From Myotis daubentonii (lineage: Eukaryota; Chordata; Mammalia; Chiroptera; Vespertilionidae), in contig NC_081841.1 in NCBI RefSeq assembly GCF_963259705.1, positions 91,587,063 through 91,651,062 of the forward strand: a stretch of 64,000 bases of DNA. The letters run 5' to 3'. The position numbers and the translations under genes were made by a program. The notes beneath the pieces were generated by a model, which was not told where the DNA came from, did not search any database, and saw only the letters and a list, made by a program, of their open reading frames with translations. This document shows, piece by piece, positions 12,640-23,400 of this stretch (position 1 is its first letter; every line of letters starts with the position of its first letter).

Positions 12640-13080
12640 TAGCTGTATTAGTTCTCTTTTGCTGAATAATAAATCACCTTGAAACACAGTAGCTTAAGAA
12701 GATAAACATTTATTATCTTACTGTTTCTGTAGGTCAGGAATTTATAAGCAACTTTATGGGTGATTCTGGGTCAAGGTTTCTCATAGCGTTGCAGTGGAGA
12801 TGTCAGCTGGGGCTTCAGTCCCCTGAGGTGTGACTGGGACCAAGGAATCCACTTCTGAGATCCCTCATGTGGCGGATGGCAAGTTGGGGTCCTGTGCCCT
12901 GTGGACCTCTCCACAGAGCATCCTAATATGGTAGCAGGATTCTCCTGGAGAGAGTGACTTGAGAGAGAGAAAAGCCTTAGTGCCTTTTATGACCTAATCT
13001 CTGGAGTCACTAAGTTTCATATCTACATTTTATTTTAACTGGACTGTAAACATAAGGCTTCTAGGTCAGAGTCAAACTGA
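12640..13080 (+). repeat. Ancient LTR-type mammalian repeat
   Basis: It begins with the widely shared 'tgctgaataataaatcacc...cagtagcttaaga' pattern and contains 'tttattatcttac', a signature of an old ERVL-like LTR group that I recognise but cannot name with certainty. No open frame. Limits are approximate. Confidence 0.5.
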
Positions 13081-14035
13081 TCATTTAGTTACAGAATATC
13101 TTAGCGGCAGTTCGCCTTTCCCGATCCCCCGCCGGGGTTGGTTCATGCTGAGAGCCAGGTGGACGCTGCCCATGGTGAGGGCGGGGTGGGGCATCTGTAC
13201 CACAGGGGTGGAATCGGAAATGATGAATCTCAGAGTTTATATAGAAGCTGGGCCATCTCCCCCTGCCCACCCCCACTCCCCTCCAGAGTAAGGGAGAGAG
13301 GACATAGAATGTATTCTTTTCTTAGGAGGAAAGAATTGCTCCTACCTCAGAATGTAAGCCTTTGGCTTCAGAGAAGAAAAGGTTTTATTATCCTTTGAAT
13401 GGAGTGTTTGGCTCCACCAAAAAGGAGACCAGTGGCTCCAGACTCGCTCCTTTGGAACACGAAGAGCTGATGGCTCTGGAGGAGAAGGAGATATTCTCTA
13501 TCTTCATAGCCCTAAATGACAGGGAGCTCCTGGACCTAGAATTCAGACAGAATTAGGAGTCCGGTCAGGCTCTGGCTGGCATGGGGAAGGCGGAGGGCTG
13601 AGTCTGCACCTTTAGTGCCCGAAGCCAGGTGGGAGCAGGCTCAGGTTAAGAGCTGTTCTAAGCCCTTTAAGCTTTTGGGGTTAATTACCACACAACATGA
13701 GGCTCAAATTTCTCACCATCACTGGCCTTTCCCCAGACACTCTGTTTCATCAACATCTTGCTGACTGTGAGTGTAGTGCTCCAACCTGGACTGTCCAGGG
13801 CAAGGAACAGTGAGGCCATTACATCCCCTGAAATTATGCCCAAAGTGCTTACTTGTGGGAGGAATCAAACAAAAGGAGCTTGTCAGGACTAGAGCTTGGG
13901 TGAGGATGGAGAAATGCCTCCGGGATTCACAGGATCCAGTTTAGTTAAGTTCAGCATAACTAAATGGTTCCCATTTATGGGGTCCTTTTCTATCCCTAGG
14001 CCACTAAGTTAGCTTTGGGGAAGTGGACATGAGCA
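13081..14035. other. Unassigned; short frame at 13362-13556
   Basis: No repeat family is recognised. A 64-codon frame at 13362-13556 (MASEKKRFYYPLNG...) is rich in charged residues but has no domain or homologue that I recognise, and nothing around it looks like splice-linked exons. Confidence 0.4.
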
Positions 14036-14725
14036 CCACACATATTTCTTGCCAACTGAGGAACTCCCATCCTTGATTCTCAACTCCTTCCAACAGCCTC
14101 TCCACCAGCCCAGCCACATCACCTTCTTCTGCGCACCAGGAATGCGCCCTCCCTCCTCCCTCTCCACTGTCACCCATGCAAAGCCGCCATCGGCATTCTC
14201 CTGCGTCCCTCCGACTTGCACTCCACACCGCACCCAGAGTAGACTTTTAAAACCTTACACCAGATGTCTGCATACAACATTAATAAAAGATTGCTCCCCT
14301 CCTTAATTCTTCCATTGCTACTTAATTCCTTTTGAATAAAATTCAAAGTCCTTACCAAGGCCCTTGGGGATCTGGTGCTTGTTTCAGTTAAACCATCTCT
14401 TTCCACTTGCCCTCACTGCTGTCTCAACCACATTAGCCCCCAGTGCCGGGAGCTCTGAGGCCTTGCACATCATTCTTGCCTCAGGACCTTTGAATGTGCC
14501 AGGAGGCTCTGTTTTGTTCCCGTCCCCACCCTAAGGCATACCCTTGCCCTGTTCTTTGCATGTTCAGACCCATTTCATCTTCCAGGTTTTCCTCAACGTT
14601 CCCACCCACATCATCTTATTTCCAGTCAGGGCACCATTTGTTTCCACCAGAGGATGCATTACACATTGTAATTATATGTCGTTTGTGTCTTTACAAGCTT
14701 TCTCTCTTCACCAGACTGATGCACT
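14036..14725 (+). repeat. L2 LINE 3' fragment
   Basis: The order of blocks matches L2: 'ataaaattcaaagtcctta', then 'ctcaggacctttgaatgtg', then a pyrimidine-rich stretch ending with 'tcctcaacgttcccacc'. All frames are broken. Confidence 0.7.
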
Positions 14726-14769
14726 TTGGGAGAAGAGACTATACTGTGTCCTGCCTGGTCAGCATGAGC

Positions 14770-14935
14770 AGTCCCTAGATTCTAGGACAATCTCCTTATC
14801 TCAAGATCTTTAAATTAATTACATTTCCGAAAGCCCATTTTCCAAATAAGGTCATATTCATAGGTTTTGGGAAAGAAAATATGGATATATCTATTTTGGG
14901 GGGAGGGGAAGGGGGGCACCCTTCAACACTACAGT
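14770..14935 (+). repeat. Ancient LTR-type repeat, 3' part
   Basis: The segment 'aggacaatctccttatctc' followed by 'aaataaggtcatattcata' resembles the 3' end of a common old mammalian LTR-type repeat. Family not assigned. Confidence 0.45.
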
Positions 14936-16259
14936 TACCAAATGAGTACTTTGAGCATTGCACTCAAATGACTCAGTCTATTTTTATTATTTTAGGATGA
15001 GGTTAATTTTACACATAACCTTTTTCTTTTAGTCATCAAATGTTTTATATAAACCCAGAACTCAGTGAAGAGATTTCATTTCCACCACAGCATTTTCTGT
15101 CTCGGAGAAATTGCCTGAATGTACACTCACATTGTTACATCAGGAAAGCAAAAGAGTTACTATATTAAAAACAAAACTAGGTTCCCTCTCTTCTTTCCTC
15201 ACTCTTTATTTTCTAGGACCATTGGTTCATCAGGTATAACTAGTTTTGCTGAGGTTTCTCATACAGACTGTCGGTGCTTCTAGGAGTTCTCCAATGTGAA
15301 AAAGACATATTTTCACCTTTGACTAACATGGAAATTTTCCATGTAACTCTGCATTGACTGCGGTCTTCTGGAAAATTCCTCTGAGAAGTCTCTGTACCTG
15401 AAACATGACATCTTTAGAAAAAGATACTCTAGAATTAAAGAAAAATCATGTAATCATATAATCTTATAATAGAACTTGTCATTTAATTAATTGCATTTTT
15501 TAATGAGTTGTATTTTCTTTACTGGCTTTTGGAATAATTTAAATATAATAATTTACATCTGGGGGGGCAGAGATCAACCTCTTTATGGACATATTTGTTT
15601 TTTTTTCTAGTGTTTGTTCATAGTTAATGAGGCATATTTTCCTGTTCACACAAGTCCCTACTCTTGGTATGACAATATATTGACATTTACTGCCCTTTCC
15701 ATAGCATGTGTAACTGAAGGAGGAAGGGAAACAGGGAAAGAGTAGTAATTTGTTGTCATGGAAATCAGTTAATACAAAAACTGGTGGTTTGAACTATTAC
15801 TACTTGAGATGCTTAGGAGGGGGAGGAGGAAGGATAGTAACATCTGTATCACCATGAAGCCAAAATCCTTAGAGAAATATTGGCAAATACCTGGCCAGGT
15901 TTTCGTCCCCTCTCTCTCTGTTCCCTTCAAGTGAGCCTATACTGATCTACCAGAACCAGACAAGGCCCCACAAGTTTTTAACCCCTCTGAGCATGGCACG
16001 GCCAAGTGTGCTGATGGGTAGAACTAGCATTCAGTGCCTGTGTTTCTTGGACAAGTATGACTCTAGTTTAGATAAAAAGAACAAAATAGAGGCATTTATA
16101 GCAGCTTCCTGTCACTCCCTGCAATTGGACTGATACCAGTATGCAGTGACACCCCTTCTCTGGAAATGACTCAAGTCACAGAGTTGTCCCTTTGGCCATA
16201 TCTGGACTATTACCCTGACTCCTTCCATTGGGTACCATTATGTAGACTTCCAGCCACTG
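14936..16259. other. Unassigned non-coding sequence
   Basis: AT-rich sequence without a recognisable gene or repeat. Stretches at 15030-15150 and 15290-15420 look like ordinary unique DNA. Confidence 0.4.
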
Positions 16260-16710
16260 GTAAAGGGGTGGGACCCTGAATTTTTAAATTTCAATTTGGT
16301 CAATCATGGTAATTTGTCCTATGGTCATAGTTGATTAGCCCAGGCGTGTACATCTGAGCCAAAGAAGACCAATCAGAATCATCCCCAGAACTTTTCAAGG
16401 TGAAACTAAGAGAAGACCATTGTCTCCATATTGGAGGCAAAGGTGTGTGATGTGAGGCCTGGCACCTGAGAGTGGTCTTCAGAGACATCTCTTTATGCAA
16501 ACAAAGTGTAGAGTGAGAGATGAGAGGTAGAGAGTGAGTCTACTAGCAGAGCCCAAGTCCCCAGTTCAGTTGTCTCTAAGGTCTAACTGTACTTTGAACC
16601 TTTGCACAGTGATGAGAATCCACCTCTAATAAATTCCCGCAGCTTAACCAGGTTACTTAGAAATGGGTTTCTATCCTGGAAATCATGAGTCCTAACTAAT
16701 ACACTTCTCG
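16260..16710. repeat. Possible old LTR-like repeat
   Basis: Features such as 'agaagaccaatcagaatca' and 'gcctggcacctgagagtgg' resemble ancient ERVL/MaLR LTRs. I cannot fix the family, the strand or the ends. Confidence 0.3.
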
Positions 16711-18358
16711 TCACCCTTTTTAGTGGTGACTAAAAATATATCTCAGTCCATTCCTGAGCTTCTCAGGAGATGCTTGGATAACCCAAACGAATGAAGTCAC
16801 AAAGCCCTTAAGATACTGCTGTGCCATGCAAGCTAGCGGGAACCCAGGGAGTTCCTAAGTGGGAGTATTCTGTTTTTGTTTTGATCAGTTTGCTGAGAGT
16901 TGCTGAAGACTCCCCCTTGGATGAAACACAAGCACCCCTTCAGGTTGCAGGAATTTTTTTTTTAAGGCAGTTCTTGACCTTGGCAGGGCTCTTTATGTCT
17001 TTCATATCTCCTATGGCACTCTCACATCCATTATCATACTTCACCTCTGAAGAGCTCTTGGAGGCCAGTGGGGCCCGATGCCAGCATTGCTGTTTTAAAA
17101 GGAGGGGCAGCAGTGTTCCGGAAAGATTAAATGTTTTGTTCAAGGCTGCTGAGTTAGTTCAGGACAAACCAACCTAAAAGTTGGGTTTCCTGACTCTCAG
17201 AACTTTATCCCTGTTCTACCCACAATTGACTGGAAACACATGAGTCTTGTGGCTTTCACTGTAGGTTCTTAGTCTGAGGAGGCAGAGAACTGGAGTGGGA
17301 AACGCCCCTCCGGCTGGTGTATGTGGACTTGTAATAGATACACAGAGATCATGGTGGGACATGGGGGCGAGGCTCATTTTGCTGCCTTCTCACAAAGCGG
17401 AATGGGGGAATTAGACGCACATTATGAACAGTCTGGTGAAGTAGATTAAGGATGACAAGAACAATGTGAACTAAGTCTGAGGAGGACAGTCTGACCTGAG
17501 AAAGACCAAAAAGTGCGTGTTTCTACCATCTGCATCTGCCTCAGGAGAGTTGGCATCATGGCTCAGGCCATTTTCCAAATTGGGAGAAGGGAATCTCTCC
17601 TTGCCAGGAGGAGGGCTGGGAAGGCTTCTTGGAGGCAGGAGCCTGCCTGCAGAATTGCTTGGTTGCAGAACTGGATGTGATAAAACTCCTCCGAATAGGC
17701 AAAGAATCAGAAAGGGTTAGGGTTTCCAGATGGTTCTTCCCAATGCACCCCTAGGAAAATGAGCCACTGAGACTCCATTAGTGGGGAAAGGAAATGTAGT
17801 TGGAGGCTGCCTTTAGCCACAGATGAAAAGGCTCCTATTTGTAGCTCAGGGCCCTGAAAAGAAGCTTTGTCAATAGAATCTAACTATTGTTAGTATTTAG
17901 AACCCCCAAAATTTAGAAATGGGGAAAACAAGACTGACTTTATGAGCATTAAGCTCAAATACCAATATATATACATTGGATTAGCTGTAAAAGTCAGTAG
18001 AAAAAGACAGGACAGCTTCCAAGGCTCTTGGACTGGTTGGGCATGGGAAGTGATGTTGTAAAGGGAAGTGGTGGTAGTAATGGTCAACCATGGAAACAGA
18101 AAAAAGACAGGCACAGAAACAGTGTTGTTCAAACCCTGTCCAGGGGAGAAGGAGCCTTCGCCAATGGATTTTGAGTATGCAGTACCATTTTTAATGGGTA
18201 GCCATATGTAGAGAATAAAAGCCATTGTTTTGAGAATTCACATCCTACCTGCAAGAGTATCTCTGTGTGAGACTATGATGCATTAGGCCAGCTTGCCCAT
18301 AGCTGAAAACCTTTTATTCATCTAATTCCCCTAGGCTGGTGTCACACTCAGCTTTTTT
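16711..18358. other. Mostly unassigned, one MIR-like piece
   Basis: A weak minus-strand MIR-like segment lies at about 17090-17210. The rest, including a 118-codon frame at 16821-17177 with no known domain, shows no recognisable gene or repeat. Confidence 0.4.
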
Positions 18359-18584
18359 AAAAAAAATTCTTATCAGAGGACATAGCTCAAGGTGAGGAAG
18401 AGAGAGAGGGAGAGAAAAAAAACAAACAAATATCAATGTGTGAGAGAAATATCAATGAGTTGCCTTCTGTATGCTCCCCTACTGGGTGGGGATCAAACCC
18501 ACAATCCAGGTATGTGCCCTTACTGGGAATCAAACTGGCAATCCTTTGATGCACTCAACCAACTAAGCCATTCCAGCTGGGCTA
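18359..18584 (-). mobile_element. Ves SINE, older copy
   Basis: The minus strand carries a diverged Ves-type SINE: head around 18540-18584 ('agcccagctggaatggctta'), body, and a 3' A-rich end at about 18359. Flanks share an 'agcttttt'-type duplication at about 18350 and 18591. It is more diverged than the copies at 6.4 and 29.2 kb. Confidence 0.85.
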
Positions 18585-20275
18585 TTATCTAGCTTTTTCA
18601 AGGAAGTAATGTACTAATCCTAGAGATTCCAGATAGTCTTGCTCCTATTAAAGGGGGTTTCTCATAAAAAGTGAATAAGTTGGCATTCTCTCTCTCTCTC
18701 TTTCTTTTTCTTTTTTATATCAGCCTCTTGAACATGATTAGCATGAGCTTACCCTGGGAAATTAACTGCATGCTGTGTTGACAAAATCAAGTTTTGAGTT
18801 TACCAGACTAATTATCTGATGGATGATGAATGTGCAGTTGTTAAGTTTGTAAGTGGACACCCTCAAGGCCATTTGGGAGGCACCCAAACAGCCTTTCCCT
18901 GGTGGGGTATCCTGGCATTGACATTTGGGTGAGAAATCACATTTTGAACTATAACACAACTCTTTGAGGGGGAAATAGATACAGCAAGGTAAAAATTAGG
19001 GTCTTGGTGTCAGGAGGGGGATGCACACAAGCTTACAATGGTGCTAAAATCATTGGATGCATGTGGTGACCACAAGAATGGTCACAGACCTTCAACCATA
19101 GGAGGTAGCTGTGCTCTCAAACTCAGCACCACATTTACACAGAAGCCCCACTTCTCGTGAACTGCTCCCCACAACGGACTAAGCACGGCAGGAATATAAG
19201 ACAGGCCTATTCACAGGGGACCTGGGACTCCTCTGACAGCTGACTGGCTTGAGAACTCTTAGCGGCCTCACCAAACCTGCCTTAGGGCATGGCGGTCTAG
19301 AATGTTTCCAACATTCTCCTTTACTCAAGGCCAGATTTCCAGCATGTTTCCTACACACATGGTCTGTCTTGGCACCTGCCTCTCAAATGCTTCAGGTGAA
19401 CACAATGAAGAATGTACATAGACAGGATCCCAGCAGGAAAGCGATGACACGCTCATATTGGGACACTTTGAACAGGAATTCTTTTCAAAGGTATGGGCAG
19501 AGTATAGAAAAAACATGAGGAAGAGTGTAGCTGCCCCAGGCCAGTGAGGCAGTGTTCCCCATTTCAGGCTGGAGGGAGTAGTTACTAGAACTCAGAGCCT
19601 GAGAGAGGGAGGCTTGCCTTTGAGGAGCTGGAAACTGCCCAACAGACACAGCCCTCTGCAAGGCCCCAGGAATCAGTGCTCTGGCTTCACTGTCCTCCTC
19701 TCTCTGACTCCTGCTGGTGCCCCCATTGCCCAGCCCACCTGGAAGCTACAAGGAAGGTGTCTGTTGATGCAGTCCCCAGAGGTCAGCCTCATGCCTCCTG
19801 CAACAGGGAAGAGAAAGATGGAGAGTGAATCTGGAAAGGCAAGAGGGACATCCCAGCCAACGGCCAAGAGCGAGCTTTTGTGTGGTGGCAGCAAGCCTTT
19901 CCTCTAGGCTTCCCTGTAGCAGCAATGGCAGGAAAGAAACCCGACCTGGCAAATTACAGAGCTCGGAGCCACCTCCCTCTGCATCTCTTAGTCTCAAACT
20001 CCCCCGTGTGGTAGCTTCCACCTCAGGCTAGTCGGCTGATAACCATGCTCATTTCTGATGTCATATCCAGTTCCTACAATGTGGGAGATAGGAAATGCTA
20101 TCTCGTCTCTTGAGCATCACTCAGGCATGAGGAAAGCTATCTAGAAGCCCCCCAGAGAACCCCCTAATATACATGGCTACTCACAACAAGCTGGGAGTTC
20201 TGTCAAGGAGGAGGAAGGGGGCTGCTACATCCATTTTCTACATAGCAAACTCAGTGCTTTGTATTGCACAAATCT
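18585..20275. other. Unassigned non-coding sequence
   Basis: A pyrimidine-rich run occurs at 18689-18716. The segment 19240-20040 is more GC-rich and has frames open on both strands, which is typical of composition and not of a gene. No domain is recognisable. Confidence 0.4.
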
Positions 20276-20690
20276 GATCATCTCATTACCTGCTTAACAA
20301 TCCTTCAGTGGCTCCCACAACTCTCACACAAAAGCCCACATTCATTATGTGATTGTACAAGGCCCTTTATGCAATGGCCCTAGTCTACCTCCTCCGTCTC
20401 ATTTCTCCAACTGCCCTCTCTCCTGCAGTCATCAGAAACTGCTTGCACTTATGCAAATAAGCCTTGCTCTTCCCTCTTTCACTTGTGTCTGGGCTTCTGC
20501 TGTGTCTTCCATCTGGAGAACACTCTGCTTCTTTGCCTCACTCGGCTCCTCTTGGGAAACACCGCATAGATATCACTTCTCAGGACACTTTCCTTGGCCC
20601 TGCTGTGTGCACAGCACCTTGTACTTCCCGCTCCGGTATCTGGCTGCATTCAGATGGCAGGAGTCTCTCCTCCCGGGCTCTTGGCTCCAA
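20276..20690 (+). repeat. L2 LINE 3' fragment
   Basis: L2-like blocks are visible: 'gcacaaatctgatcatctca', 'acaaggccctttatgcaat' and a pyrimidine-rich region with 'ttcttgcctcac'-like motifs. Frames open across it are artefacts of the L2 remnant. Confidence 0.65.
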
Positions 20691-20714
20691 GAGGGGGAAG
20701 TCTGTATCTACTGT

Positions 20715-20972
20715 AAGGAGCTGTTTGGTGTCCTGGCTAATGGATCAGGTTCTAGCCTCAGACAGCCTGGATTTGGCTCTTGGCTTCACTACTCATAGTA
20801 ACCGTGGCCTAGTAATTTAAACCCTCTAGGCTTCTGTTTCATCATTTGTAAAGTAGGAATAATAATAGTAACTATAAGATAACAATGAAAGTCGAATGAG
20901 ATGATTCATGTAAAAGCATTTAGCACAGTGGCTGGTACCAAGTTGGTGCTCAATAAATATGTGTGGAATGGA
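20715..20972 (+). repeat. MIR SINE, near full length
   Basis: The MIR order is clear: 'cagacagcctggatttggc', 'ctaggcttctgtttcatca', 'gtaggaataataatag', then 'gctcaataaatatg' at the 3' end. Confidence 0.85.
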
Positions 20973-21785
20973 TGGTGATATGGTAGACAGAGCTGAGCCT
21001 ATCCTACTGTTCTGGGAGTGTTGCAATGTGCTCTGTCACTCTTGCCCAGACAGGAGACTACCAAGGCCAATCTTGTATATATATATGTGATTGAGGAGGC
21101 TATAAGAGTATGCTGGCCTCTCAAATAACTCCCTTACTAGCCTGTCAGGTTGCTCAAATTCTACCCACTAGGAATCAATTCTTTCAGATTAGCAATCTAT
21201 CCATACAGACTCACTTCCTGCCCCAAAGACACTGGCTTGTTCAATTAGTCAAGGTATAAACAGCAAGTGTTATTGGAAAAGAACTCCACATTGAACTTGG
21301 AGGGTCGGTGGCATTTAGACAGATGGACAGGGAATGAGAAGGTGACTCAGATAAAGGGGAGAAAAGAGAGAGGCAGGAAAGCTATTTGCATGACTGAGGA
21401 TAGTATGTGCACCTTGGTTGACCAGAGGTTCCTGCAGGGAAATCTTCGAAGATAAAGTCATCCCCCTGAAAAATATAAATTCACTTGAATTGATATCATA
21501 GAATTTTAGACCTAAAATATTTTAAAATTCCTTTCCTGGAGAAACTGGAACTCAGAAAAATGAAATATCTTTATCAGAGTCACCTCATTGGTTGGCAAGA
21601 GAGAAATTTTAAATCCAGACCCCCTGATCCTAGACTCTAGAGTACTTTTACCCACTCCCTCTAAATTGTTTAGACAGTTTCATTTCCTCTTGATAACCTG
21701 CTGAGGTAACACAGTGGGGCAAATCAGGGTTTGTTGTGGGTGGAGAGCAGGTGGGAATAGTGCATGGGGGAGAAGAGGTTTAAAA
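20973..21785. other. Unassigned, with a MIR-like piece
   Basis: A weak minus-strand MIR-like segment lies at about 21540-21660. Nothing else is recognisable. Confidence 0.4.
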
Positions 21786-21787
21786 AA

Positions 21788-22242
21788 ATCCATTTTGAGT
21801 TAATTTTTCTGTATGGAGTCAGATAGCAGTCTAGTTTCATTCTTTTGCATGTGGCTTTTCAGTTTTCCTACCACCGTTTATTAAAGAGACTTTCCTTTCT
21901 CCTGCCCTAGAAAATTAGTTGCCCACATGTGTGTGGGTTTATTTTTGGGAGCTTAGTCTGTTCCATTGGTCTGCGTGTCTGTTTTTCTGCCAATACCATA
22001 CTGCTTTGGTTATTGTAGCTTTAGAATAACTTGAAGTCAGGTAGTATGACACCTCTGTCTCTATTCTTTTTATCAGGATTGCTTTGGCTATTCAGGGCCT
22101 TGTGGTTCCATACAAATTTGAGGATTTTTTAAATTCTATTTTTGTAAAATATACCATTGGGATTTTGATGAGGTTTGCATTAAAACTGTATATTGCTTTA
22201 GATAATATGGCCATTTTGACAATATTAACTCTTCTAATCCAT
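21788..22242 (-). mobile_element. L1, inverted 5' segment
   Basis: This minus-strand L1 ORF2 piece reads, on the plus strand, 'gtctgttccattggtctgc' and 'ggctattcagggccttgtgg', which are standard reversed L1 blocks. It joins directly to a plus-strand L1 3' segment at about 22241-22246. This is the structure expected from twin priming, where the 5' part of one L1 insertion is inverted. Confidence 0.85.
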
Positions 22243-22844
22243 GTTGGAGAGGATGTGGAGAAAAGGGAACCCTTGTCCACTGCTGGTGGAAATGTAAATT
22301 GGTGCAGCCACTATGGAAAACAGTATGGAGGTTCCTAAAAATATTATGAATTGAGCTAACATATGTCTCAGTAATCCCTCTTCTGAGTACCTACCCCCCA
22401 AATTTGAAAACACTTATTCATAGATCTATGTGCCCCTATGTTCATTGCAGCATTATGCACAACAGCCAAGACATGGAAACAACCTAAGTGTACCTTCAGT
22501 GGATCATTGAATAAAGAAGATGCTGGAATACTTCTCAGCCATAAAAAATAAAACAACATGGATGGATCCTGAGAGTATCATGCTAAATGAAATGTCCAGT
22601 GCAAAAGGACAAGAACCATATGATTTCACTCATATATGGCATATAAAACAAAAAGCAATAAGCAAACTCATAGATACAAACAACAGAATGGTAGTTACCA
22701 GATGGGAAGGAGGTGGGGGGAGGAAGAAGAGGATAAAGGGTATCAAGTATATGTAATGGAAGGAGACTAGACTTTAGGTGGGGAGACTTTGGGTGGTGTG
22801 TTACAAAGTTGCACACCAGAAATTTATATAATGTTATTAACCAA
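22243..22844 (+). mobile_element. L1, 3' segment up to a Helitron
   Basis: The plus strand carries the last part of L1: 'gagaggatgtggagaaaagg', then 'ttcattgcagcattatgcac', then the 3' UTR 'cagaaatttatataatgtta'. It stops at 'ttattaaccaa', where a Helitron is inserted. The rest of the tail resumes at 23369. Confidence 0.92.
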
Positions 22845-23368
22845 GTAGGGGCCCAGTGCTCAAATTCATGCACCCTGAAAGGAACTGTGGGCCATGAGGC
22901 TGCAGTGGGCACAGGAGGGGTTCTCAGCCCATCCTCTGTACCCCCACCCGGCCCCTCCCACTGTGGTCCACCCTCCCTCTGTTCCCTGTCTACTAGCAGC
23001 CTTGCTCTTGCTGCTGCCTGCTGATGGTGTCAGCCCCGCTTGCACCCACTGAGCGGGGCTGGCGCCATCAGCAGGTGCTAGCACCCAGTGGGACCGTGGC
23101 ACATGGGAGCAAAGAATTTTCAGTAACCACCAGAGGCTTGCCTCGATGACAGCAACTGGTACCCCGCCTTGGTCTAGCACCCCCACTCACTTGCTCCACC
23201 ATCCCAAAATGGCTGATACCCACCATGTTTTGCACTCTGCCACCTGCTTCCAACGTCCTCCATGTTCCGCGCATGCCCTCTGGTGGTCAGCGCACATTAT
23301 AGCGACTGGTTGTTTGGTTGTTCTGCCGTTTGGCCTATTTGCATATTAGGGTTTTATATATATATAGA
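22845..23368 (-). mobile_element. HeliBat-type Helitron inside an L1 tail
   Basis: On the minus strand it starts TCTATATATATATAAAACCC and ends with the hairpin region and 'gggcccctac', a one-base variant of the usual CTAG end. Flanks are A at 22844 and T at 23369, the normal Helitron target. It has no transposase gene. The segment 'gaccaccagagggcatg' near its start is typical of HeliBat relatives. It contains a large internal inverted repeat at 23017-23075. Confidence 0.9.
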
Positions 23369-23400
23369 TGTTTCTCCAATAAATTCAACTAAAAAATTAA
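23369..23400 (+). mobile_element. L1 tail, remainder after the Helitron
   Basis: The bases 'tgtttctccaataaattc' followed by an A-rich run complete the L1 3' end interrupted at 22844. Joining the two edges gives an uninterrupted L1 tail with an AATAAA signal. Confidence 0.88.

Noticed and set aside
16821..17177. 118-codon frame
   Set aside because: No known domain, opposite-strand frame over the same bases, and a MIR-like piece at its end.
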